A DNA stretch of 64,000 nt, taken from Hyphomonas chukchiensis (GTDB lineage: Bacteria > Pseudomonadota > Alphaproteobacteria > Caulobacterales > Hyphomonadaceae). The DNA is taken from positions 1 to 64,000 of the forward strand of contig NZ_AWFG01000052.1 of assembly GCF_000682695.1 (NCBI RefSeq). The letters are read 5' to 3'. Numbering within the stretch: the stretch's first letter is position 1; every line of letters begins with the position of its first letter. The translations under genes were made by a program, and so were the position numbers. Below are positions 16,273 through 25,293 of the stretch, in pieces. The notes under the pieces are model-generated. The model ran no database searches, had not been told where the DNA came from, and was given only the letters and a program-made list of their open reading frames with translations.

Positions 16273-16779
16273 ATGCGGGAAAGACTGCTCACAATCATCT
16301 TGGTTACGCTGGCCTGCGCCTTGCCAGCTGCCGCTGATGCAACGATCAAGGTCATCAATTTCACCGCAAACTGGTGTCCAGTCTGTCGAATGCTCGACCC
16401 ACGTCTGCACGACGCGGTGGAACGCTTCGAGGATCGCGGCGCGATTCTGGTCAATCTGGATCAAACACGCCTTAGCCGCCGCAATGAAACAGCCAATGAT
16501 GCCCTCATGGAGCGCCTCCATCAGCTTACGGCATCACATAACGTGGCCTATCTCTGGGATTGGTATGGCGGACATGCTGGTATCGCGGTCATCGTCGCGG
16601 CGGACAATGGCGAACCCCTGACCTGTATCACTTCAGCCCTGAGCACGAATCAGATTGCCGATTTACTGCAGGAAAGCGTCGTCCTAGCCACCCGCGTACG
16701 TGCGGGGGCCAGAAGACCGAAAGGAACGAATTGCCCCCCGCCCAGAAAGGCAGGGACAATGGACGCCCTTATCCCTTGA
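16273..16779 (+). CDS. Periplasmic thioredoxin-like protein (WCPVC)
   Basis: 168 residues with an N-terminal signal peptide (MRERLLTIILVTLACALPAA) and a thioredoxin fold beginning TIKVINFTANWCPVCRML. The CPVC motif at about residues 37-40 supports thiol-disulfide exchange in the periplasm. The fold appears complete to about residue 137. The last 30 residues (basic and proline-rich) look unconserved and run over a CCCGCGTACGTGCGGG hairpin into the 3' end of the convergent gene, overlapping it by 11 bases. The partner protein is unknown. Confidence 0.8.
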   Translation: MRERLLTIILVTLACALPAAADATIKVINFTANWCPVCRMLDPRLHDAVERFEDRGAILVNLDQTRLSRRNETANDALMERLHQLTASHNVAYLWDWYGGHAGIAVIVAADNGEPLTCITSALSTNQIADLLQESVVLATRVRAGARRPKGTNCPPPRKAGTMDALIP

Positions 16780-17098
16780 CGTCTTTCATCACCTGCTCAC
16801 GGGCAACAGGCATCAGCTGCGCCATCTGCTCACGAATGCGGGCGTCGGTACGATCGATACCGGCCGTATCAAAATCGCCGCGCACCTTGCGGAACACGTC
16901 CTCTTCGCCGGCTTCTTCCAGATCGGACAGGACAACGGTCTTGGCATAAGCTTCGGCATCATCGCCCATAAGCCCCATCAGGTCTGCCGCCCAAAGGCCC
17001 AGCAGCTTGTTGCGGCGGGCGAGGACTTTGAAATGCGTTTCCTGGTCGAGAGCGTATTTCGCCTCTTCTGCGCGTTCGCGATCGTCAAATGAGCTCAT
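16769..17098 (-). CDS. ATP synthase F1 zeta-subunit inhibitor family (DUF1476)
   Basis: 109 residues, highly charged and helical, opening SSFDDRERAEEAKYALDQET, as DUF1476 proteins do. In Paracoccus denitrificans the family member is the zeta subunit, whose N-terminus enters F1 and blocks ATP hydrolysis. The family is essentially confined to alphaproteobacteria, which supports the taxonomic reading of the window. It is a single gene, convergent with the thioredoxin-like gene and divergent from purC. Confidence 0.92.
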   Translation of the reverse strand: MSSFDDRERAEEAKYALDQETHFKVLARRNKLLGLWAADLMGLMGDDAEAYAKTVVLSDLEEAGEEDVFRKVRGDFDTAGIDRTDARIREQMAQLMPVAREQVMKDVKG

Positions 17099-17272
17099 GG
17101 AAGGGGCCTTTCAGCGAGAATTTCCGGATTTGGGCCCATATAGGGTGCCACAAGAGGTGTGCGCAATAATTGTTTATCGGTGCGACTTGGCGTAACAGTC
17201 GCGGGCTAGAGGGTATGATGGCGATTCCAAGCCGCTGGGGGCCCTTGATCACCCATGGAAGGGCTCTGTCGA

Positions 17273-18046
17273 ATGTCGAAAAAGCGCGTCGTTTATGAGG
17301 GTAAGGCCAAGATCCTGTACGAAGGACCTGAGCCGGGCACCCTGATCCAGTATTTCAAGGACGACGCCACCGCCTTCAACGCTCAGAAGAAGGCCGTCCT
17401 TGATGGCAAAGGCGTCCTGAACAATCGCATCAGCGAGTTCATGATGACCCGTCTTGGCGCCGTTGGCATTCCGACCCACTTCATCCGCCGCCTCAACATG
17501 CGCGAGCAATTGATCAAGAAAGTCGAGATCATTCCGCTCGAGGTTGTGGTGCGCAACATCGCCGCCGGCACCCTGTCCAAGCGCCTCGGGATCGAGGAAG
17601 GCCAGGTCCTCCCCCGCCCGATGGTTGAGTTTTACTTCAAGGACGACGCCCTCGGTGACCCGCTGGTGACCGAAGAGCACATCGCGGCCTTCGGCTGGGC
17701 CGGGCCACAGGAATATGATGACCTCATCTCCCTCGCCCTGCGCGTGAACGATTTCATGTCCGGACTATTTGCTGCCGTCGGCATCCGCCTCGTGGACTTC
17801 AAACTCGAGTTCGGCCGCTATTTCGAAGGCGACAGCGAGATGCCCCGCATCCTGCTTGCTGACGAGATCAGCCCTGACAGCTGCCGACTCTGGGATTTCG
17901 ACACCGGCGAAAAGCTCGATAAGGATCGGTTCCGCCGCGACCTCGGCGGTGTAACCGAAGCCTATGCTGAAGTCGCGCGCCGCCTCGGAATCATCAAGGA
18001 ATCCGGTGAAACGGACAATGTGGTAAGCTTCACCGGCGGTAAGTAG
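17273..18046 (+). CDS. purC: Phosphoribosylaminoimidazole-succinocarboxamide synthase
   Basis: 257 residues; catalyses ATP-dependent joining of CAIR and aspartate in purine synthesis. [18 protein letters not shown] is the typical N-terminus, and [14 protein letters not shown] and [15 protein letters not shown] are signature segments, with [10 protein letters not shown] and LADEISPDS further on. The ATG at 17273 is preferred to one six codons upstream because it matches family N-termini and has a GGAAGGG upstream. It is followed 31 bases later by a sulfotransferase gene and then purS. Confidence 0.97.
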   Translation: MSKKRVVYEGKAKILYEGPEPGTLIQYFKDDATAFNAQKKAVLDGKGVLNNRISEFMMTRLGAVGIPTHFIRRLNMREQLIKKVEIIPLEVVVRNIAAGTLSKRLGIEEGQVLPRPMVEFYFKDDALGDPLVTEEHIAAFGWAGPQEYDDLISLALRVNDFMSGLFAAVGIRLVDFKLEFGRYFEGDSEMPRILLADEISPDSCRLWDFDTGEKLDKDRFRRDLGGVTEAYAEVARRLGIIKESGETDNVVSFTGGK

Positions 18047-18077
18047 GCAGCCGGATATCTCTTGGGAGGGAGATACG

Positions 18078-18788
18078 ATGGCACTGAAGGTGATTGGCGC
18101 AGGGTTTGGCCGTACAGGCACCCTGTCCATGAAGGCGGCTCTTGAGCGTCTTGGTTATACCAAGTGCCATCATATGGTCGAAGTCCTCGGCAATGGCGCT
18201 CAGATCAACCACTGGGACAGGATCGCCGAGGGCACAACGCCAGACTGGGACGCTGTCTTCCAGGGCTTCGAGGCCAGCGTCGACTTTCCATCCTCGGCCT
18301 ACTGGCGCGAACTCGCCGCGCACTATCCCGACGCCAAGGTGATCCTTACAACACGCAGTTTCGATAGCTGGTATAAAAGCGCTTCAGAAACGATCTACGC
18401 TGTGTCGATAGCCATGCCGGCCTGGATAAAACTTGTGCCACGCGGGAAGAAAATCGACGGGATCGTTGGCCGCAATGTCTGGCAGCGCGTGTTTCACGGC
18501 AAATTCGAAGATAAGGAATACACAAGGCAAATTTTCGATCAGCATGAGGCTGATGTGAAAGCCGCCTTTCCGCCCGAACGCTTGCTGGTCTTTGAGCCCA
18601 AGCAGGGCTGGGGGCCGCTGTGCGCCTTCCTCGGCAAAGATGTCCCCGAAGAAGCCTTTCCGCACGTAAATGATACGGCAGAGTTCCACAAGAACATTGC
18701 CATGTTGAAGCGGATGCAAACTGTTCCTTATTTTGCTGGCACCTTCGTAATTCTTGCTGCTGCTTTGGCCTTCTACGCGTTCCATTAA
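18078..18788 (+). CDS. Sulfotransferase-family protein with a C-terminal membrane segment
   Basis: 236 residues. The N-terminal IGAGFGRTGTLSMKAALERL is the 5'-phosphosulfate (PAPS) binding loop of the Sulfotransfer_4 group, and VILTTRSFDSWYKS is the 3'-phosphate binding region with the conserved Arg/Ser. The C-terminus (YFAGTFVILAAALAFYAF) is a hydrophobic helix that may anchor the enzyme to the membrane. The acceptor is unknown. A GGGAGGGAG ribosome site lies just upstream. It sits between purC and purS with short spacings, so it is likely co-transcribed with purine genes; a functional link is not obvious, though PAPS is an adenine nucleotide. Confidence 0.85.
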   Translation: MALKVIGAGFGRTGTLSMKAALERLGYTKCHHMVEVLGNGAQINHWDRIAEGTTPDWDAVFQGFEASVDFPSSAYWRELAAHYPDAKVILTTRSFDSWYKSASETIYAVSIAMPAWIKLVPRGKKIDGIVGRNVWQRVFHGKFEDKEYTRQIFDQHEADVKAAFPPERLLVFEPKQGWGPLCAFLGKDVPEEAFPHVNDTAEFHKNIAMLKRMQTVPYFAGTFVILAAALAFYAFH

Positions 18789-18840
18789 GCAGCAGAGTGC
18801 GCTACACGATGCGCGACTCACCCTTACGGAGCCCTGCCTG

Positions 18841-19086
18841 ATGAAAGCCATTGTCCACGTCGCCCTGAAATCTGGCGTTCTTGACCCTCAAGGCAAGGCC
18901 GTGGCCGACACGCTCACCCGTATGGGATACAAGGAAGTCGAAGCCGCACGCATTGGCCGCGTCATCGAGCTTGATATCGATGACACGCTTGATTCCGACG
19001 CGGCCGAGAAGCGCGTGAAGGAAATGTGCGAAAAGCTGCTCGCCAACACCGTTATTGAAAGCTACCGGGTCGAATTCGCCTCGTAG
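18841..19086 (+). CDS. purS: Phosphoribosylformylglycinamidine synthase subunit PurS
   Basis: 81 residues, normal for PurS, the small subunit that with PurQ and PurL makes FGAM. MKAIVHVALKSGVLDPQGKA, TLTRMGYKEVEAARIGRVIE and the C-terminal LLANTVIESYRVEF are family features. The ATG at 18841 is chosen over an upstream in-frame start because it matches the family N-terminus. Unlike most genomes, purQ does not follow; the next gene is a TetR regulator. Confidence 0.96.
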   Translation: MKAIVHVALKSGVLDPQGKAVADTLTRMGYKEVEAARIGRVIELDIDDTLDSDAAEKRVKEMCEKLLANTVIESYRVEFAS

Positions 19087-19229
19087 TAAGGCGCGATTCC
19101 TCTTCAAAAGCCTGTAGCAGCTGGGCTTTACCACGCGCAGTACACGCCACAGCCGTCTAGTGAGCGATTATTCACTTGCGCGCATTTTCGCAACCTGCTA
19201 TATTTCAGGCAATGATGAGGACCGACTAG

Positions 19230-19838
19230 ATGCCGCGTTCACCCGCACCTGCCCGCGAGGCTGCCAAGAAACCCCGTGCCCGCAATGCACGGCCCAAGAT
19301 CGAACGCGCCGCGCTCAAACTCTTCATCCATGAAGGCGTCGACGCCGCCACGACCCGCGAAATCGCCGAACAGGCCGGCGTCTCTGAGGGCGCGCTTTAT
19401 CGGCATTACAAAGGCAAGGACGAGCTCGCACTGGCCCTGTTTATGGAGACCCATAACCGTCTCGGCAAGATGATGATGGAGGCGCTGGCAGCAGAAGGCA
19501 GCCTCGATGAGAAAGTCGGCGCAGCCGTCTCAGCCTATTGCCAGCTTGCCGACGAAGACTTCCTGCTCTTCTCCTTCCACCTCGTCTCCCTCAACCGCTA
19601 CCTGCCTTATGACAAACGCCGCGAAGACGACCCCGTCTCGATCACTGAACGCGTCATTGCGGGCCTGATGCAGGACGGAACCCTCCCCAAGGGCGACCCC
19701 GCCGTGAAAGCCGCCATGGCGCTCGGCGTAATCATGCAGGCTGGTCAGAACAAGATCTACAACCGCCTGCCCGGCCCTCTCTCGCAGCACAAGGACGCCT
19801 TCACGAAGGGCATCCTCGCCGTGCTCTATTCCGGCTAG
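19230..19838 (+). CDS. TetR/AcrR-family transcriptional regulator
   Basis: 202 residues: an N-terminal basic tail, then an HTH (about residues 25-70: HEGVDAATTREIAEQAGVSE, then GALYRHYKGKDEL) and a helical ligand domain of the TetR_C type. It is not closely related to the two island TetR proteins. A GAGG lies before the ATG at 19230. It is followed 38 bases later by a PlsC-like acyltransferase gene on the same strand, so it may regulate phospholipid acylation in response to a lipid or acyl-CoA. That is inferred from context only. Confidence 0.9.
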   Translation: MPRSPAPAREAAKKPRARNARPKIERAALKLFIHEGVDAATTREIAEQAGVSEGALYRHYKGKDELALALFMETHNRLGKMMMEALAAEGSLDEKVGAAVSAYCQLADEDFLLFSFHLVSLNRYLPYDKRREDDPVSITERVIAGLMQDGTLPKGDPAVKAAMALGVIMQAGQNKIYNRLPGPLSQHKDAFTKGILAVLYSG

Positions 19839-19876
19839 GCGAAAACGACACCGCCCCTTCAAGAAGGCTCAGGCTC

Positions 19877-20683
19877 ATGCGCGGCTTCCTGTTTACGGTC
19901 ACCTACTACCTGCTCTCGGTCCTCTACGTCCTGGTGTCCTTGCCCTTCCTCGCCCTGCCAGGCCGCAGCCCAGTCAGGATCATCATCCGCAGCTATACGC
20001 GCGCGATGAACTGGAACCTGCGCATTTTCGGCGGCATCCGAAAGCAAGTGCGCGGGCGGGATCGACTCCCCGAGGGCGCCTTTGTGATCGCCGCAAAGCA
20101 CCAGAGCTGGGGCGACGGCTACTTGATCTATCCGGAAGTGAATAATCTCGCCTTCGTCACCGGCGATCATCTCGAGAAATTCCCGCTCGTCGGCGGCATC
20201 CTGCGTAAGCTGGGCGCCATTGTTATCGACACCTGCGGAGGCGGTGAGCGTAAGGCAGAGTCATTGCGTGAAGGCATGGAGACAGCCCGCAACGAAGGCC
20301 GCCGGGTCCTGATTTATCCTGAAGGCCACCTTGCCCCCGTCGACTATCATTTCCGTTACAAGCCCGGTGTCTGGCACATGGCGGAGGCAATGGGGGTGCC
20401 GGTTGTGCCCGTTGCGACCAATATTGGTCTGTTCTGGCGACAGCAGGAAACGCAGAAAACGCCGGGGACGGCAACAATCGAGTTTCTGGAGCCGATCCCG
20501 CCCGGCCTGACCAAGGACGAATTCATGGCCCGCCTTACCGATGCTGTGGAAACGCGTACAGCCGAGCTCGTGGCAGAAGTGCGGGGCGGCCCCGTCCTCC
20601 GCGCCACCCTGATCCCCGATCCACCCAAGGGAATGGAAGCCAAGCCGACACCGGATAATCCGGCCGCCTTCCAGAAGCCCTGA
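19877..20683 (+). CDS. 1-acyl-sn-glycerol-3-phosphate acyltransferase family (PlsC-like)
   Basis: 268 residues. An N-terminal hydrophobic helix (YYLLSVLYVLVSLPFLAL) is followed by the acyltransferase motifs: block I KHQSWGDG (the HX4D catalytic pair), FPLVGGILRKLGAIVID, block III YPEGHLAP, and VPVVPVATNIG. It acylates lysophosphatidic acid or a similar acceptor at the inner membrane. It is the second gene after a TetR regulator and convergent with the glycosylase gene. The C-terminal tail is proline-rich. Confidence 0.9.
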   Translation: MRGFLFTVTYYLLSVLYVLVSLPFLALPGRSPVRIIIRSYTRAMNWNLRIFGGIRKQVRGRDRLPEGAFVIAAKHQSWGDGYLIYPEVNNLAFVTGDHLEKFPLVGGILRKLGAIVIDTCGGGERKAESLREGMETARNEGRRVLIYPEGHLAPVDYHFRYKPGVWHMAEAMGVPVVPVATNIGLFWRQQETQKTPGTATIEFLEPIPPGLTKDEFMARLTDAVETRTAELVAEVRGGPVLRATLIPDPPKGMEAKPTPDNPAAFQKP

Positions 20684-20694
20684 GGCATACTCGA

Positions 20695-21183
20695 TCAGCC
20701 TATTAAGGCCGCCTTCCACTCCGCACATTTCTGCTCGAAAGTCTTGGCAGCATGCGCCGGGCTTGTGGATGGTAGGGTCAGAGCCACCGCCGACGGCGGC
20801 AAATGAGGCCGCGCATACGTCTCGAAACTCTTTGTCGCCTTGCCGCCATTGAGTCCCACCCGCCGGATGTGCGGATGTGCTGCGAAGAAGGTTGCAAAGT
20901 CATTCGGCACCTCGTCCTTGATGTTCGAGTCGAGGCTGCCCTCCCGCTTGCAGAATTGGAGCACGTCCCACACAGCAATGCGCCGGGATTTCAGGATGCG
21001 CTGGCGTTCGGCATAGGGCAATTCAATACCGGCCCCAAACAGCTCGCCCATGATGCGCCAAAAGGCATTTCGAGGGTGCGCGTAATACTGGTTTGCCTCC
21101 AGCGAGGCGATACCCGGCATACTCCCTAGAATAAGGATTTCCGCATCAGCGGCCACTATGGGATCAAAGCTCTGGATGATCAT
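20695..21183 (-). CDS. DNA-deoxyinosine (hypoxanthine) glycosylase, UDG family 6
   Basis: 162 residues from the ATG at 21183 (a TTG five codons upstream is possible). The uracil-DNA-glycosylase fold of family 6 is clear: ILILGSMPGIASLEANQYYA continuing HPRNAFW near the N-terminus and LPSTSPAHA near the C-terminus, the latter in the place of the UDG intercalation loop. These enzymes excise hypoxanthine arising from adenine deamination. It stands at the 3' side of the suf operon, 31 bases after sufA on the same strand, so it may be at the end of that transcript. Confidence 0.87.
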   Translation of the reverse strand: MIIQSFDPIVAADAEILILGSMPGIASLEANQYYAHPRNAFWRIMGELFGAGIELPYAERQRILKSRRIAVWDVLQFCKREGSLDSNIKDEVPNDFATFFAAHPHIRRVGLNGGKATKSFETYARPHLPPSAVALTLPSTSPAHAAKTFEQKCAEWKAALIG

Positions 21184-21213
21184 CTCAGCGCCCCACAAGG
21201 CGGGATCAGGAAT

Positions 21214-21573
21214 CTAGGCGTCTACCGCCGGCACGATCGTCACACTTTCGCCGCAGCCGCAGGCATCCGTCTGGTTCGGATTCCTGAACACGAATTTCTC
21301 GTGGAGAAGCGTGGTTTCGTAGTCGATCTGACTTCCCAGCAGGAACAGGACGGCCTTGCCGTCAATCAGGATCGTCACGCCATTTTCCTCGACCACTTCG
21401 TCGAGCGGTTCCGGTGCCATGGCATAGTCCATGACATATTCCATGCCAGCACAGCCACCATTCTTCACGCCAACACGCAGGAATCCTGCGCCGCGTTCAT
21501 TCATGATTTCCTTGACGCGCACCGCAGCGGCGTCAGTCAGGGTCACGGGTTTGGGGCGTGGTCTTCTGGCCAT
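21214..21573 (-). CDS. sufA: HesB/IscA-type Fe-S carrier
   Basis: 119 residues of the A-type carrier family, which receives Fe-S clusters from SufBCD and passes them to apoproteins. The three conserved cysteines are present: the one in KNGGCAGMEY (about residue 41) and the pair in DACGCGESV near the C-terminus. It is the last suf gene, 35 bases after sufT. The length and N-terminal arginine/lysine-rich start (MARRPRPKPV) are usual for alphaproteobacterial members. Confidence 0.94.
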   Translation of the reverse strand: MARRPRPKPVTLTDAAAVRVKEIMNERGAGFLRVGVKNGGCAGMEYVMDYAMAPEPLDEVVEENGVTILIDGKAVLFLLGSQIDYETTLLHEKFVFRNPNQTDACGCGESVTIVPAVDA

Positions 21574-21608
21574 AGGCTACAGATAGGGTCCGTTAGGTTG
21601 TGATTCAA

Positions 21609-21998
21609 TCAAAGCATGTTCAGGGCGAGGCGCGCTTCGTCCGACATCCGCGAGGGATCCCATGGAGGATCGAACGTGAGGCGCACCTCAACATCCGTCA
21701 CGCCTTCAACGGTTCTGGCGGCCGTTTCGACCCAGCCCGGCATGTCGCCCGCCACGGGGCAACCTGGCGCCGTCAGCGTCATGTCCACGTCCACTTTGCG
21801 GTCGTCATCGATGTCGACTTTATAAATCAGGCCCAGTTCGTAGATATCCACCGGGATTTCCGGGTCGAACACGGTCTTGAACGACGCAATCAGCGCGTCC
21901 GTGATGCGGTTGAGTTCATCCTGCGGAATCGCCGAAGGGGCCGCATCCGCGCCTTCGGATACGTCAACCATGTCGCGAGAGGTCATGTCGTCTGCCAT
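21609..21998 (-). CDS. sufT: SUF system assembly protein SufT (DUF59/MIP18)
   Basis: 129 residues. The DUF59 domain (about 28-125) has the DPEIPVDIYELGLIYKVDID motif and the conserved cysteine in LTAPGCPVAGDMP. SufT assists maturation of Fe-S proteins, particularly when Fe-S demand is high. The N-terminal 25 residues are acidic and variable. It lies 10 bases after sufS and 35 before sufA. Confidence 0.94.
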   Translation of the reverse strand: MADDMTSRDMVDVSEGADAAPSAIPQDELNRITDALIASFKTVFDPEIPVDIYELGLIYKVDIDDDRKVDVDMTLTAPGCPVAGDMPGWVETAARTVEGVTDVEVRLTFDPPWDPSRMSDEARLALNML

Positions 21999-22008
21999 AT
22001 CTGACCTT

Positions 22009-23232
22009 CTATACCAGCATTCCGCGCGCTTTTTCCAGCGCCTCTATGAACACGTCCACTTCGGCCTCCGTGTTGTAGATGCCAAAGCTCGCACGTGCCG
22101 TAGCACTAACACCTAGATGGGTCATTAACGGCTGGGCGCAATGGTGGCCTGCACGTATCGCCACACCGTAGCGGTCGAGGATCTGCGCCAGATCATGCGG
22201 ATGCGCGCCCTCCAGACTGAAGGCCAGCACAGCCCCCTTGCCCGGCGCCTCACCATGGATTCGCAATCCATTGATGCCCCGAAGGCCCTCAAGCGCACGG
22301 TTATACAATGCATGCTCATGCGCCTCGATCTCGGCCTGATCAAACTGCCGATACCAGCCAATAGCGGCGCCAAGCCCGATCGCCTCGAGAATCGGCGGCG
22401 TGCCGGCTTCAAACTTGTGCGGCGCCTCATTGTAGGTGATCCGGTCCATGCTGACCGTCTCGATCATCTCGCCGCCGCCCTGATAGGGCCGCGCCTCGGC
22501 CAGCGCATCGGCCTTGCCGTAGAGAATGCCGATCCCGGTCGGACCGTACAGCTTGTGTCCCGAAAAGACGAACCAGTCGCAATCCAGCACCTGCACATCA
22601 ACGCTCATGTGCACGGCAGACTGGCAGCCATCGACCAGAACGCGCGCCCCGGCCGCATGCGCGATACGGCCGACTTCCGCGACATCGTTCACAGTGCCCA
22701 GCACATTGCTCATATGGCTGATCGCCACCATGCGCGTCCTCGGGCCTACGGCTTCTCGAAGACCATCCATGTCCAGCGAGCCATCCTCATGAAGGCCCAC
22801 CCAGCGCAGAACAGCGCCGTGCCGCTCTCGCAGGAAGTGCCACGGCACGATATTCGAATGGTGCTCCATCACCGACAGAACGATCTCGTCGCCCGGCTGG
22901 ATCGTACCCGCCAGCGATGAGGCCACGAGGTTGATCCCCTCGGTCGCGCCTTTCGTGAAGATAACACCATGCGTGTCGGGTGCGTTCAGGAAACCGCGCG
23001 CGGCCTCGCGCCCCGCCTCATAGGCTTCAGTCGTCTCGTTCGAGAGCGTGTGGATGCCGCGGTGCACATTCGCATAAGCCGTGCGGCTCTGGTTCGCGAT
23101 CGCGTCGATCACAGCGTTCGGCTTCTGCGCGCTCGCAGCATTGTCCAGATAGACCAGCGGCTTGCCGTTCACCTGCCGCGCAAGGATCGGAAATTCCTTC
23201 CTGATCTCTGAAACATCAAACGCCCGCGTCAT
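22009..23232 (-). CDS. sufS: Cysteine desulfurase, SufS type (group II)
   Basis: 407 residues; PLP-dependent, takes sulfur from cysteine for Fe-S assembly. NGKPLVYLDNAASAQKPNAV is the family N-terminus, EHHSNIVPW contains the PLP-stacking histidine, FSGHKLYGPTG contains the PLP-binding lysine, and RAGHHCAQPLM contains the persulfide cysteine in the short group II loop. Its start overlaps the sufD stop by 4 bases. No sufE is present in the window; alphaproteobacteria often encode it elsewhere. Confidence 0.97.
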   Translation of the reverse strand: MTRAFDVSEIRKEFPILARQVNGKPLVYLDNAASAQKPNAVIDAIANQSRTAYANVHRGIHTLSNETTEAYEAGREAARGFLNAPDTHGVIFTKGATEGINLVASSLAGTIQPGDEIVLSVMEHHSNIVPWHFLRERHGAVLRWVGLHEDGSLDMDGLREAVGPRTRMVAISHMSNVLGTVNDVAEVGRIAHAAGARVLVDGCQSAVHMSVDVQVLDCDWFVFSGHKLYGPTGIGILYGKADALAEARPYQGGGEMIETVSMDRITYNEAPHKFEAGTPPILEAIGLGAAIGWYRQFDQAEIEAHEHALYNRALEGLRGINGLRIHGEAPGKGAVLAFSLEGAHPHDLAQILDRYGVAIRAGHHCAQPLMTHLGVSATARASFGIYNTEAEVDVFIEALEKARGMLV

Positions 23233-24455
23233 GACGACAGCCAGGTCTGCGCCTCAGCCAGCAAGACATCGCGCACGGCTTCGTCAGCCATGCCCAGCGC
23301 CTCGGCGATGAACGCTTCCGTTAGCATGGCACGCGCTTGCGTCTCAGGAATGCCGCGCTGGCGCAGGTAGAACATCTGCGCATCATCCAGCGCGCCGCAC
23401 GTATTCCCATGCGCGCATTCGACATCATCGGCATAGATTTCAAGTTCCGGCTTCGCGAACACTTGTGCGCCGTCTTCCAGCAAGAGCGCCTGGTGCTGCA
23501 TGTCGGCGTCCGTGTGCTGGCCCGTCTTGCGGGGCACGAAGAACTTGCCCTGAAACACACCCGTGCCGCCATCAAGCACAGCGCCCTTGGTCAGTTGTCG
23601 CGTCACGCACGATGGCGCACCGTGGCGCACATTGGTCGTGATATCAGCATGGAATCCCATGCCGGAAAGATAGGCCGCATTGAGATTGAGTTTCGAGCCG
23701 GATGCCTGATGGACAACGCGCGTTTCCATGCGCGCCACTTTCGCGCCAAATGCCAACGTCGTCTGCGTCATCTCAGCTTCTGCGCCAAGGTGCGCGATGG
23801 CCGTCACCGCCAGCGCTTCGTCCGATGCACCTCGCTGGAAGATGGTGCGATTGAGCTTGGCGTCCTTCTCCATGTCGAATTCCAGCACAGCCGAAGTCAG
23901 CCCCGACCCACCAAGATAGCTCTCTGTCAAAGTCAGGGATGCGCCCGACCTGACGAGGAAGATAATCCGTGCAAAGCTGGCTTCGCCCGCGCCCTCAAAC
24001 ACAAAGTGCAAACGCGGCGCATCGCCTGACGTAATTTCAAAGGTCAATGTTGCTGGGCGCTTGCCGCTCCCCGCCAGCGCTGCCGCCAACGCGCCCATCG
24101 GCACATCTTCCGCTCCGGGAAAAGCCTGAACGCTCGGCTGCGCCACCATGCGTATGCCGTCCGGCAGTTTGGCAGGCGCCTCAAAACCCTTGGGCGTAAA
24201 ACGAAACACGAGCGCTCCGTCATGCGGCAAGGGGTCCTTCGCGGAAACCGCAGCAGGCGTCTCAAGCACTTTCAGCGCCGCCTTGAAGTCGGTCCACTTC
24301 CAGGCCTCCATCCGCCGGTGCGGCAGGCCCGTTTCGGCAAACGCCAGGAAAGCCCGCTCCCGCCGCGCGTCTTCCGGCTGCATGCCATAGCGCGCAACCA
24401 GTTCCAGCTCGGCCGCCGTCGGGTTCTTGATGAAGTCGCGAAGGGCGGTGCTCAC
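23229..24455 (-). CDS. sufD: Fe-S cluster assembly protein SufD
   Basis: 408 residues, the SufB-like partner in the SufBC2D scaffold. The N-terminal helical part includes FAETGLPHRRMEAWKWTDFK, as in SufD. The C-terminal beta-helix domain has FQGKFFVPRKTGQHTDADMQ and ADDVECAHGNTCGALDD, with the conserved C-terminal histidine region used in cluster assembly. It overlaps both neighbours by 4 bases, so translation is coupled to SufC and SufS. Confidence 0.96.
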   Translation of the reverse strand: MSTALRDFIKNPTAAELELVARYGMQPEDARRERAFLAFAETGLPHRRMEAWKWTDFKAALKVLETPAAVSAKDPLPHDGALVFRFTPKGFEAPAKLPDGIRMVAQPSVQAFPGAEDVPMGALAAALAGSGKRPATLTFEITSGDAPRLHFVFEGAGEASFARIIFLVRSGASLTLTESYLGGSGLTSAVLEFDMEKDAKLNRTIFQRGASDEALAVTAIAHLGAEAEMTQTTLAFGAKVARMETRVVHQASGSKLNLNAAYLSGMGFHADITTNVRHGAPSCVTRQLTKGAVLDGGTGVFQGKFFVPRKTGQHTDADMQHQALLLEDGAQVFAKPELEIYADDVECAHGNTCGALDDAQMFYLRQRGIPETQARAMLTEAFIAEALGMADEAVRDVLLAEAQTWLSS

Positions 24456-25213
24456 GCCGCCTCTCCCAGAACTCCGTCATAGCCTTCTTTTTCAAGGCGC
24501 AGCGCAAGGTCGGCTTCGCCCGTCTTGATGATGCGCCCCTTGGCCAGCACGTGCACCTTGTCCGGCTTGATATAGTCGAGCAGGCGCTGGTAGTGCGTGA
24601 TCACCAGCATGCCACGCGACGGGTCGCGCATCGCGTTCACCCCATCGGCCACCGTCTTCAGCGCATCGATGTCGAGGCCGCTGTCCGTCTCGTCGAGGAT
24701 CAGGAATTTCGGTTCCAGCATCATCATCTGGTAAATCTCGAGCCGTTTCTTCTCGCCGCCCGAGAAGCCGACATTCACCGGCCGCTTAAGCATCTCGGCA
24801 TCAAGGTTCAGCATGCCCGCCACTTCGCGGGACTTCTTGATGAAGTCGGGCGCGGATATCTCGGCCTCCCCGCGCGCCTTGCGCTGGGCATTCATGGCGG
24901 TGCGCACGAAGGTCATCACCGGCACGCCGGGAATCTCCACCGGATACTGGAATGACAGGAACATGCCCTTGGCTGCCCGATCCTCCGGGTCCATGCCCAG
25001 AATGTCCTCGCCATTGAGCGTGGCGCCGCCACCGGTCACTTCATAGCCGCTCCGGCCAGTCAGCACGTAAGACAAGGTCGACTTGCCCGCCCCGTTCGGC
25101 CCCATGATCGCGTGAACCTCGCCCGCAGGCACGTCCAGCGACAGGCCATTGAGGATGGTCTTGGCTTCGGAATCTTCGCCTACCGTGGCGCTCAGGTCTG
25201 TAATCTTCAACAT
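24452..25213 (-). CDS. sufC: Fe-S cluster assembly ATPase SufC
   Basis: 253 residues from the ATG at 25213 (MLKITDLSATVGED); an in-frame ATG three codons upstream is possible. ABC-type ATPase motifs are present: Walker A GPNGAGKST, signature FSGGEKKRLE, Walker B FLILDETDSGLD with the SufC-specific following residues, and VITHYQRLL for the H-loop. It powers the SufBCD scaffold. A 100-base gap with a perfect 20-base palindrome separates it from sufB, the largest spacer in the operon. Confidence 0.97.
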   Translation of the reverse strand: MLKITDLSATVGEDSEAKTILNGLSLDVPAGEVHAIMGPNGAGKSTLSYVLTGRSGYEVTGGGATLNGEDILGMDPEDRAAKGMFLSFQYPVEIPGVPVMTFVRTAMNAQRKARGEAEISAPDFIKKSREVAGMLNLDAEMLKRPVNVGFSGGEKKRLEIYQMMMLEPKFLILDETDSGLDIDALKTVADGVNAMRDPSRGMLVITHYQRLLDYIKPDKVHVLAKGRIIKTGEADLALRLEKEGYDGVLGEAA

Positions 25214-25293
25214 AGGGCGCATGTAAGCTGCCCGGCCCCCAAGGGAAAGCCCCCGCGACAGAGAAACCCGCAGCCGAAATTCCCGCAAAGTCG

